Source: Treponema sp. (GTDB taxonomy: Bacteria > Spirochaetota > Spirochaetia > Treponematales > Treponemataceae). Taken from it: a stretch of 17,117 bases of DNA. This document shows positions 7,173 through 14,004 of this stretch, piece by piece. Below the pieces are notes generated by a model, which did no database searches, was not told where the DNA came from, and worked only from the letters and a program-made list of their open reading frames with translations. The stretch covers positions 1 to 17,117 of the forward strand of contig JAAZLA010000068.1 of the NCBI GenBank assembly GCA_012799545.1, written 5' to 3'. Each line of letters opens with the position of its first letter. Within the stretch, counting starts at the first letter, position 1. The position numbers were made by a program, and so were the translations under genes.

Positions 7173-8138
7173 ATGAACGAAGAAAAAGAAACAAGCAAAA
7201 AGAAGCAAATGAAATTTAGTCCAGGAACATTTATTCTCGGGATTATTGTTTTATTTGCCCTTATTCTTGTATTTACCAGTTTTTTTATAGTTGATGCAAC
7301 TGAACAAGCGGTTATAACACGCTTTGGACGCTACCACAAAACTCTCGGCTCAGGCCTACAGTTTAAGCTTCCATTTGGCATAGATAAAAACTATAATATT
7401 CCAGTAAAAGTGGTCCAAACCGAGCAGTTCGGCTATAAAACAATTAAAGGCGGTATAACAAATAAATACAGCAACGAAATGTTTAGAGAGTCCACCATGC
7501 TTACGGGGGACTTAAACATTGTGGATGTTGAATGGATTATCCAATACCGCATCGTAGACCCATCTGCTTGGCTTTTTAATGTAAAAGATAAGCAAAAGAC
7601 AATTCGCGATATTTCGCAATCTGTTATAAATACCCTTGTGGGCGATAGAGCTATTCTCGATGTTATGACAACTGAACGAAGCAACATCCAAAATAACGCA
7701 GTAGAAATGATGAACGAAAACTTCAAATCTCTTGGATTGGGTATAAATATTATCACCGTGCAGTTACAAAACGTTGTTCCTCCTGCAGATGTACAAGCAG
7801 CCTTTGAAGACGTAAATAAGGCAAGCCAAGATATGGAGCGCTTTATAAACGAGGGTTTAGAACGCTATAATGCAGAAATTCCCCTTGCGAAGGGTGTTGC
7901 AGACCAACAAATTCAAATTGCAGAAGGCTATGCGATAAATAAAGTAAATCGTGCGCAGGGTGATGTCAGTCGCTTTCTTGCTGTCTACGAAGAATACCGA
8001 AAAGCTCCCGCTGTTACTCGCGACCGACTCTATCTTGAAGCAATGGAGCAGATTTTCAAAGCAAAACAAAACACAACGCTTATTGATAAAAAGCTTGACA
8101 ACATGCTACCTATAAAAAACCTCGGAGGTGTACAATGA
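7173..8138 (+). CDS. hflK: Membrane protease-modulator subunit HflK (SPFH/band 7)
   Basis: HflK and HflC form a membrane-anchored cage that, in other bacteria, encloses the FtsH protease and modulates its activity. The 321 residues have a charged cytoplasmic N-terminus, one membrane helix (about 19-40), then the band 7 domain beginning VDATEQAVITRFGRY (40-54). The pattern EAMEQIFKAKQNTTLIDKK near the end is typical of HflK. It lacks the long glycine-rich N-terminus seen in E. coli HflK. The start has an AGAGGAG Shine-Dalgarno (7161-7167). It ends with an ATGA overlap with hflC. FtsH is not encoded in this window. Confidence 0.92.
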   Translation: MNEEKETSKKKQMKFSPGTFILGIIVLFALILVFTSFFIVDATEQAVITRFGRYHKTLGSGLQFKLPFGIDKNYNIPVKVVQTEQFGYKTIKGGITNKYSNEMFRESTMLTGDLNIVDVEWIIQYRIVDPSAWLFNVKDKQKTIRDISQSVINTLVGDRAILDVMTTERSNIQNNAVEMMNENFKSLGLGINIITVQLQNVVPPADVQAAFEDVNKASQDMERFINEGLERYNAEIPLAKGVADQQIQIAEGYAINKVNRAQGDVSRFLAVYEEYRKAPAVTRDRLYLEAMEQIFKAKQNTTLIDKKLDNMLPIKNLGGVQ

Positions 8139-9118
8139 AAAAATTCACTATAGGCTTGATTATTGTTATTGCTGTTTTTATTGTATTCCTTATGATGGGA
8201 CCCTTTTATATTATCAATGAAGGAAACCAAGTGGTTGTAACGCGCTTTGGAGAAATTGTTGAAACGCATACCGAGGCGGGCTTGTATTTTAAGATACCTT
8301 TTATCGACATTGTTACCACCTATCCAAAACTTATTTTATCGATTGATGGGGACTCGCAACGAATTCCGACAAAGGAAAATCAGTTTATCATAGTCGATAC
8401 TACGAGTCGATGGAAGATTTCTGACCCTGCGCTCTTTTATCAGTCCTTTAAAACGCTTGAAGCAGCCTATACGAGGCTCAGCGATGTTATAGATTCTGCG
8501 ACAAGGACGATTATTACCCAAAATAGGTTGAGCGAAATTGTTCGCTCTTCAAACCTTATAAATGAAGAAGAGAGTATTGACCCAAGCATAGAATCGCTCA
8601 GTGATGAGGCAACGGACCAAATCAGCTCTCTTATAAATGTTGCGACAAAGTCTGAGTCGGTGCATAAGGGAAGACGGCATTTGACGAATGAGATGGCTAT
8701 AGAGGCTCAAAAAATGCTGCCACAATATGGAATAGAACTTATCGATATTTTGCCACGGCAAATAAAATACTCTGATGAAATGACTGAATCTGTCTATAAC
8801 CGAATGATTAAAGAAAGAAATAAGGTTGCACAAGCCTATCGTTCCTTTGGTGAAGGGCAAAAAGCAGACCAACTCGGAAAACTTGAAAAAGATAAAAAAC
8901 GCATTGAATCTGAGGCTTTTAGAACAGCGCAGGAAATAAAGGGGAAGGCAGATGCTGAAGCCTCAAAAATTTATGCTGATGCTTTTTCTGTAGATCCAGA
9001 ATTTTACACCTTTTGGAAGAGCTTGGAATCCTACCAGGAAACAATACCGCTCTTTGACGCAAGTTTTTCTACATCTATGGATTACTTCAAGTATCTGTAT
9101 AATGCAAGAGGTCGCTAA
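8135..9118 (+). CDS. hflC: Membrane protease-modulator subunit HflC (SPFH/band 7)
   Basis: Partner of HflK in the HflKC complex. The 327 residues have an N-terminal membrane helix (about 5-22), the band 7 start NEGNQVVVTRFGE (28-40) and AGLYFKIPFID, all characteristic of HflC. The C-terminal region contains the alanine- and charge-rich helix (AQEIKGKADAEASKIYADAF) and DPEFYTFWKSLESY, the classic HflC ending. It starts within the hflK stop (ATGA) with an in-gene GGAGG Shine-Dalgarno. Its TAA is followed directly by the ATG of the next gene, which shows tight coupling to that novel membrane protein. Confidence 0.93.
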   Translation: MKKFTIGLIIVIAVFIVFLMMGPFYIINEGNQVVVTRFGEIVETHTEAGLYFKIPFIDIVTTYPKLILSIDGDSQRIPTKENQFIIVDTTSRWKISDPALFYQSFKTLEAAYTRLSDVIDSATRTIITQNRLSEIVRSSNLINEEESIDPSIESLSDEATDQISSLINVATKSESVHKGRRHLTNEMAIEAQKMLPQYGIELIDILPRQIKYSDEMTESVYNRMIKERNKVAQAYRSFGEGQKADQLGKLEKDKKRIESEAFRTAQEIKGKADAEASKIYADAFSVDPEFYTFWKSLESYQETIPLFDASFSTSMDYFKYLYNARGR

Positions 9119-10666
9119 ATGAACTTAAAAGCTCATGAGGATGCTGTCTGTTTACACACTGAAATAGGCAGCCGAGAGTTTGCACAATCAAAATTATTTC
9201 CTTTATTAAAGGAAGCAGGCTTCCTTGTGAGCTTTAATGACAGCGAAATTGATTTTACAGAATGGTTTTTTACCGGCACCCAAGAGGATGCTGGTAAAAA
9301 GTCAAAAACAATGACGCTCATTGGTCCTGGCTTTGAAGGCAGGTCTTTTTATGAGATTCTCATGGAAGGCGAGCGAGAAAAAAAACAAGATAGTATATAC
9401 CGCATACAAAGAGCCTATACAGAAGCGCTAGAAAAAAACATAGCCCTCCCCAATACTGGTCCTATGGGCATTTTGGTTTCAGAAGACTCTCTCTTGTTTT
9501 TACCACAAGAACTCTGTCTTCGCTCTTTTAATGCCTTGTCTGAAACAAAAAAAAGCGAGTTCTTTGGTCGTTTTAGAAACCGTTCTCTCAGTGGACAAGA
9601 CAGTATAGACTTTTGCCTTGCAGTCTACATATATATCTATCTTACAGGGGACTTCCCCTACCCGAGTCTCGATGAAGAAAAACGGCAAGAACATATACAA
9701 TACGCAGAATGTATACCACTTCATTTATATAATCCCTCTTTTCCACAAGATATGATTCTTGCGGTAGAGTCCATTCTTCAAGGGAAAAAAGAAAAGCCAT
9801 CCTTGCCCCTCCTCGATAAAAGCTACCTGGAACCAGAGATAACTGAAAAAAATCTAGATATACTGCTAGAAAAAGAGCGAAAAGAATGGCTAGAAAAAAA
9901 ACAAAAGAGAAATAATCGTATTATTTTCTTAAAAAAACATGCAACAAAACTCATCATTTTTGCAGCTACTCTTCTTCTCCTTGCCCTCACCATCATAGGT
10001 TTTATGAGAGATAAAAAAACTGGTCCAAACTCCCTCGGTTTAAGTGATATTGAAACGATCGAGGCCTATTACACGGCGGTTAATACGCTCGACCTGAGCC
10101 TTTCATCAAATCTCTTATACAAAAAAACAAAGTCGCCATATGAATCGATTATAGCTACCTATCACGTAGTCAAAATGACTAGAGAATCGTATGAGCGCAT
10201 ACGCCCCTTTGTGCATCCCATAGAAAAAATACAAAATGCAAGTTTGGTAGATTCTGGTATGTTTGGGATTAGCCATCTAAGGATTGGAGATATGCTTCTC
10301 AATCCTTTTTCTCAAAAAGCAAGTGCGCAAAATAAAATTGCAGTACCTGATATAGCAGATAATGAAAAGAGACAATATACTGTCAAATTTTATTTTATCA
10401 AAAATGAGGGTGAAGATGACCTCGTTGTAGAATTTTGCGAAGACTATGTAGAACTTGTTTTTCATAAAGATCGCTGGCTTATAACGAAAGTTTTGCCCTC
10501 GTCAAACATACAAATGGAAAGCTATGTTCTCTTTTTAGAAAAACTAGAAAACATTGCAGAGCTACCATTGGAAGAAAAAATAAAGCTGCTCGAAAAAGAG
10601 TATATATGGATGCCAAGTCTAGAAGAACTGTATCTATACAAAATGGAGAACGATCACAATGACTGA
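9119..10666 (+). CDS. Single-pass membrane protein: divergent kinase-like N-terminal part, NTF2-like C-terminal domain
   Basis: Not a family I recognise by name. Seen: 515 residues, no signal peptide, a soluble part (1-265), a basic stretch, one membrane helix (about 277-295) and a second soluble part. The basic side precedes the helix, so residues 1-270 are predicted cytoplasmic and 300-515 periplasmic. Inferred: residues 90-220 resemble the C-lobe of a Ser/Thr kinase, with GILVSEDSLLFLP (117-129) where the catalytic-loop strands would be and CLAVYIYIYLTGDFPYPS (166-183) matching the helix that reads like LGVILYELLTGxxPF in kinases. HRD, DFG, the VAIK lysine and a glycine loop are absent, which would make it a pseudokinase. 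Residues 310-460 look NTF2-like (IEAYYTAVNTLDLSLSSNLL, then strands ending DRWLITKVLP). It abuts hflC (TAAATG) behind an AGAGG Shine-Dalgarno, so a role with HflKC is likely. The CDS is certain; the domain calls are tentative. Confidence 0.85.
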   Translation: MNLKAHEDAVCLHTEIGSREFAQSKLFPLLKEAGFLVSFNDSEIDFTEWFFTGTQEDAGKKSKTMTLIGPGFEGRSFYEILMEGEREKKQDSIYRIQRAYTEALEKNIALPNTGPMGILVSEDSLLFLPQELCLRSFNALSETKKSEFFGRFRNRSLSGQDSIDFCLAVYIYIYLTGDFPYPSLDEEKRQEHIQYAECIPLHLYNPSFPQDMILAVESILQGKKEKPSLPLLDKSYLEPEITEKNLDILLEKERKEWLEKKQKRNNRIIFLKKHATKLIIFAATLLLLALTIIGFMRDKKTGPNSLGLSDIETIEAYYTAVNTLDLSLSSNLLYKKTKSPYESIIATYHVVKMTRESYERIRPFVHPIEKIQNASLVDSGMFGISHLRIGDMLLNPFSQKASAQNKIAVPDIADNEKRQYTVKFYFIKNEGEDDLVVEFCEDYVELVFHKDRWLITKVLPSSNIQMESYVLFLEKLENIAELPLEEKIKLLEKEYIWMPSLEELYLYKMENDHND

Positions 10667-11150
10667 AAAAGCCTATAAAAGACCCAGCTGGGACGAATAT
10701 TTTATGGAAATTTGTCAAACGGTGGCAAAACGTGCTACCTGCGACAGGGGACGAAGTGGTTGTGTTATAGCAAAAGAGAATCAAATCCTTGTTACCGGTT
10801 ATGTTGGTAGTCCAACTGGCTTGCCGCATTGTGATGATGTTGGGCATAAGCTAAAAAAAATGGTGCATGAGAGTGGCGAGGTAACACAGCACTGTGTTCG
10901 CACGGTGCACGCAGAGCAAAATGCTATAACACAGGCAGCAAAACGAGGGATTGCCATTGACGGAGCGACGCTCTACTGCAAGATGACGCCCTGTAGAACC
11001 TGTGCCATGCTTATAATCAATTGTGGCATTAAACGAGTTGTTTGCGAAAAAAAATACCATGATAGCAAAGATTCTCTTGAAATGTTCTCGCAAGCAGGTG
11101 TAGAAATAGTACATTTACAAGAAGAAGTACAAAAATACGAGAATATGTAA
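10659..11150 (+). CDS. Deoxycytidylate (dCMP) deaminase / ComEB-like zinc deaminase
   Basis: Predicted to convert dCMP to dUMP, feeding thymidylate synthesis in the cytosol. The 163 residues carry the zinc-deaminase signature His84-Ala-Glu86 in HAEQNAI with Cys112 and Cys115 in PCRTC. The TATCDRGRSGCVI-like N-terminal stretch (ATCDRGRSGCVIAKE, 26-40) and GSPTGLPHC region are typical of dCMP deaminases rather than cytidine or tRNA-adenosine deaminases. Length fits the family. It overlaps the preceding gene by 8 nt, with GGAG about 10 nt before the ATG, and is last in the hflKC operon. No metabolic link to HflKC is obvious, so co-transcription may simply reflect gene packing. Confidence 0.92.
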   Translation: MTEKAYKRPSWDEYFMEICQTVAKRATCDRGRSGCVIAKENQILVTGYVGSPTGLPHCDDVGHKLKKMVHESGEVTQHCVRTVHAEQNAITQAAKRGIAIDGATLYCKMTPCRTCAMLIINCGIKRVVCEKKYHDSKDSLEMFSQAGVEIVHLQEEVQKYENM

Positions 11151-11175
11151 AAGACCTCTCAAAAACTGAGTCTTT
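11150..11175. terminator. Weak imperfect hairpin between converging genes
   Basis: Between the deaminase and comF stops, AAAGA...TCTTT (11150-11154, 11171-11175) and CTCA...TGAG (11158-11161, 11167-11170) can pair around an AAAAC loop with a 3-nt bulge. It could act in both directions, but the T tracts are short, so this is only a candidate. Confidence 0.3.
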
Positions 11176-11902
11176 AAGAACCTATAAATAAACAAAGGGC
11201 GTAAACTTCTTTAACTCCACCTTCTTTGAGCACGAGCGCGCAACTTTCCAAGGTTGCCCCAGTTGTCATAATATCATCGATTAAAACAACTTTTGACGGT
11301 AGGTCTTTTATACCATCTTTTAAAGCATAGACTCGACCGATTGTATCTAAGCGCTCCTGTCGGTTCATTTTCTTTTGTTGTCTACGGCTTACACGTTTTA
11401 AAAGGTTTGAGATTTTATGTTTTTTATTTAACGAGAGTATCTTTGTAATTTCGTCTATTTGATCCCAGCCTGTTTTTCGTATTTTTCCCGGACGCGGTGG
11501 TATGGGAACAAGGGCTATGCCAAAGAAAAAGCGCTCCAAAACTTCTGCATACATTTTTGCAATAACCGGTGAAAAAGAACGGTTTCCCAGAATTTTCCAG
11601 TAAAATAAAATTTCCTTTTTCCATAAACGATAGGAATGCAGTGGTAAGACAAAATCGACATGTTCCAGCAAAGGTGAATCGCGACAACTGAGACAGGTTT
11701 CTTTTTCACTTACAAGAAAACTACCGCATTTATTGCAGTATTTAGTTAAATCCTTTGGGGTTTCCATAAAATCTGCAAGGCAAGGATTGCACAATAAAAA
11801 AACGCTCCTTTCTCCGCAACGCAGGCATTTTTCATTCCCACAAAGAAAGGATAAAAAGCGATGGAACTTTTCTTTCCATTTATATATACTAATAAGGCTC
11901 AT
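11174..11902 (-). CDS. comF: ComF-family phosphoribosyltransferase-like protein
   Basis: ComF-family proteins have a type I phosphoribosyltransferase fold and are linked to DNA uptake in competent bacteria, where they act in the cytoplasm with the import machinery. The 242 residues show two N-terminal zinc-ribbon quartets (Cys26, 29, 38, 41 and Cys56, 59, 70, 73), then LVPIPPRPGKIRKTGWDQ (131-148) and the PRPP-binding loop VVLIDDIMTTGAT (205-217). It lies 29 nt after the lipoprotein gene and is last in the smc operon. The Shine-Dalgarno is poor: AAGG lies only 1 nt before the ATG. Many non-competent bacteria also carry comF, so competence should not be assumed; no other com gene is in view. 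Confidence 0.88.
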   Translation of the reverse strand: MSLISIYKWKEKFHRFLSFLCGNEKCLRCGERSVFLLCNPCLADFMETPKDLTKYCNKCGSFLVSEKETCLSCRDSPLLEHVDFVLPLHSYRLWKKEILFYWKILGNRSFSPVIAKMYAEVLERFFFGIALVPIPPRPGKIRKTGWDQIDEITKILSLNKKHKISNLLKRVSRRQQKKMNRQERLDTIGRVYALKDGIKDLPSKVVLIDDIMTTGATLESCALVLKEGGVKEVYALCLFIGS

Positions 11903-11931
11903 ACCTTATTAGTGGCGTTTTATAGGTACTT

Positions 11932-13554
11932 TTATTTAATTATAAAGAAAAATTTATCAATATACAAAATTCTATCACTGGCTTGTTTCCAAAATGCACT
12001 CGAAGGATAGGCGTCGACAATGGTTTGATACGATTCTCGTGCAAGCTGTATATTTCGCATTTTTCCGGGTTTTTCGTATAATTGTCCACGCAAAAACCAA
12101 GCCTCGTCAGTATTGTCTAAACTGACACGTAAAAATTCGTCAAGATATAAAAGGGCATCCTCAGGCTTATTGTTTGCTATGGCCTCTTTTGCACGTGCCA
12201 AAAGCATTTCGCTCGGCATTGTTTCAACTGGCGGTAAAAAAGCGAGTTCTTCTAGCTCAGGTTCATCGCTCAAAGCTGACTGAGACCCTGCAAGAGATTT
12301 TTGCCCTTCGTTTTCTGCAGTTATAGCCTCTGGCGCTTTCAAAGCATCTTCGTAGTCATAGCTGTCAATCAGTTTTTTTTCAGAATCAAGGGCTCTTTCA
12401 TCACTTATAGTCAATTCAATTGTATCTTCGATATATGATCGTGAAAGTGGATCCGATTTATAAAACTCAAGGCGAGTAAGCCCTGGTTTCGTTGTTTTCA
12501 AAGTAAAAAGTGTATCCCCATCTACTATTTTTCTGCCCACATAGGATACAAAATTTTCCTGCCCTTCTTCTCCTATATAAATCCAACCACTTCCTGGATA
12601 GCGTATTTCTAAAAACTGATTGTTTTTTGCATCAGCCTTTGTTTTACTTGGAAGCTCCTTTATTTCTGGTAGGCTTTTTTCCTCTGGTGGACTTACTTGC
12701 GCTTCTTGAATATTCTCGGTTTTTATTTCCTGGACTTTTGTCGCTTCCTGAATCGGGTGACTAGGGATTGGAGTTTGCACTACTGGTGCTTGTGTGATTT
12801 GTGGCGCTTGTGCTAGCTCGGCAACTTGCGGACTAGCAGGCGGACTTGGAACTTGAATCGGTGTTCTTTGTAAACCTTCAATTTCTGTTATCGCTTCTTC
12901 GGTACTTGATATTGTATCTGTTTTTTCTGTTTCCAAACTGCCTTGCCATATTTTCGCTTCTGTTTTTACTTCTTGTGTTTGAACGGGAATGAGTTTTTTT
13001 TCACTTTTATCGCTATCTGCAACTTCATCGGAAACAACATTGTCAAAAACAGCTTGATTTTCATCGCTCTCTAAATCCTGTTCTGGAAAAAAGCCAAGAC
13101 TTTCTACGATTGGCTCTTCAAAAAGAATGTCGTTTTTTTCTTCGATAGTTTCAAAATCTTCTCCAACAAGCTCATCGGGGATAGGCTTTGTATCGGTTGA
13201 ATTATTTATATCACTTGTATCGTCTACATCACTTATATAGTTTGTAGCACTTGTATCACTATCACTTGAATCAACTAAGTCGATTAAGTCGAGTTTATCT
13301 CTTCTATTATCTTCTTCGCTTTTTTCAAGCCAGTCGCTGACTACAATTCCCTCTTCAAGCATGCTCTCATCTTTTTCATCTAGCTCTACATCACTTGCGA
13401 GGGGTTCAAGATTTTCGACAAGTGCTTCACTTAAAAGAGCTTCTTCGACTGCGACCTGCTCGGGCCTAGATTTACAAGAGACAAAGGTAAAAAAAAGAAA
13501 AGCGAAAGCAAAAAAAATGCTTCTCAAAAAAAAGTTTTGGCTATGTATTTTCAT
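11932..13554 (-). CDS. Modular lipoprotein with acidic and Pro/Gln linkers, beta domain and TPR-like tail
   Basis: No named family recognised. The 540 residues begin with a lipoprotein signal peptide (basic start, hydrophobic core, lipobox FVSC with lipidated Cys27). Next come a long acidic Ser/Asp/Glu-rich region (about 30-227), a Pro/Gln/Glu-rich stretch (228-313), a compact beta-rich domain (314-383, containing YPGSGWIYIGEEG) and, after another acidic linker, a TPR-like helical tail (450-540, containing EDALLYLDEFL and ARESYQTIVDAYPSS). Such tails usually bind proteins. The protein is probably anchored in a membrane with its domains in the periplasm. A strong GGAGGG Shine-Dalgarno is present, and the start overlaps the stop of the upstream membrane-protein gene as ATGA, which suggests the two products work together. 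Confidence 0.85.
   Translation of the reverse strand: MKIHSQNFFLRSIFFAFAFLFFTFVSCKSRPEQVAVEEALLSEALVENLEPLASDVELDEKDESMLEEGIVVSDWLEKSEEDNRRDKLDLIDLVDSSDSDTSATNYISDVDDTSDINNSTDTKPIPDELVGEDFETIEEKNDILFEEPIVESLGFFPEQDLESDENQAVFDNVVSDEVADSDKSEKKLIPVQTQEVKTEAKIWQGSLETEKTDTISSTEEAITEIEGLQRTPIQVPSPPASPQVAELAQAPQITQAPVVQTPIPSHPIQEATKVQEIKTENIQEAQVSPPEEKSLPEIKELPSKTKADAKNNQFLEIRYPGSGWIYIGEEGQENFVSYVGRKIVDGDTLFTLKTTKPGLTRLEFYKSDPLSRSYIEDTIELTISDERALDSEKKLIDSYDYEDALKAPEAITAENEGQKSLAGSQSALSDEPELEELAFLPPVETMPSEMLLARAKEAIANNKPEDALLYLDEFLRVSLDNTDEAWFLRGQLYEKPGKMRNIQLARESYQTIVDAYPSSAFWKQASDRILYIDKFFFIIK
13211..13271. repeat. Degenerate 18-nt tandem repeat inside the lipoprotein gene
   Basis: TCACTTGTAT (13211), TCACTTATAT (13229) and GCACTTGTAT (13247) recur at exactly 18-nt spacing, followed by TCACTTGAAT at 13262. 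They encode the Ser/Asp/Thr-rich part of the acidic linker as a degenerate six-residue unit. Such repeats can change copy number without breaking the frame. Confidence 0.5.
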
Positions 13555-13973
13555 GGACTTCCCTCCATTATGCCTTGAATTAAACGAGTATTGTCATCAT
13601 GCAGTTTTTCTATCATATATTCGTTTGGTATAGTAAACCATTCTTGAATATCTTCATCGCTCCATTTTTCTTTTTGTTCTCTAGAAAGATAATATTCTTC
13701 GCGAAAAAGTGGTTCAGCTGGCGGAAGCAAGTCTTGATCTAAATCAAAGTTGTAGATTTCCCTTTGGGGAATCACCGCTTTTTTTATAAATACCTTTCCA
13801 TATACGGTTACACTTAAAAAAAGAGCCACAAGGATAATCGATAAGACAGTAAAGAAACGTTTTGGATATTTTTTATAAAAAACATCGAGACCTGTTTTTT
13901 GCAAGATACTATAAGTTAGATTTGCAATAAAATCTTGAAAGGCTCTAAAAACTTGTTTTACTCGATCAATCAC
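13551..13973 (-). CDS. Small single-pass membrane protein of unknown function
   Basis: A 140-residue protein that I do not recognise. It has a basic, amphipathic N-terminal part (1-40, cytoplasmic by the positive-inside rule), one membrane helix (about 42-61), and an acidic, proline- and tyrosine-containing periplasmic part with PPAEPLFREEYYLSREQ and EWFTIPNEYMIEKL. The start is GTG (13973-13971), supported by AAGGA 6 nt upstream; there is no better ATG. It lies 31 nt after smc and overlaps the lipoprotein gene by 4 nt, so the likely partner of its periplasmic tail is that lipoprotein. Confidence 0.82.
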   Translation of the reverse strand: MIDRVKQVFRAFQDFIANLTYSILQKTGLDVFYKKYPKRFFTVLSIILVALFLSVTVYGKVFIKKAVIPQREIYNFDLDQDLLPPAEPLFREEYYLSREQKEKWSDEDIQEWFTIPNEYMIEKLHDDNTRLIQGIMEGSP

Positions 13974-14004
13974 GTATCATCCTTGTAAAAAACTAATGCC
14001 TAGT

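Noticed and set aside
9133..10847. Several minus-strand open frames opposite the kinase-like gene and the deaminase.
   Set aside because: No Shine-Dalgarno, no recognisable domains, and the plus-strand genes form a continuous, overlapping operon.
11150..11175. A strong bidirectional terminator between the deaminase and comF.
   Set aside because: Only an imperfect, bulged hairpin with short T runs can be drawn, so it is kept as a low-confidence candidate rather than a finding.
12510..12764. Plus-strand open frame opposite the lipoprotein gene.
   Set aside because: It lies wholly within a coding gene, has low-complexity composition and no ribosome-binding site; it is a shadow frame.
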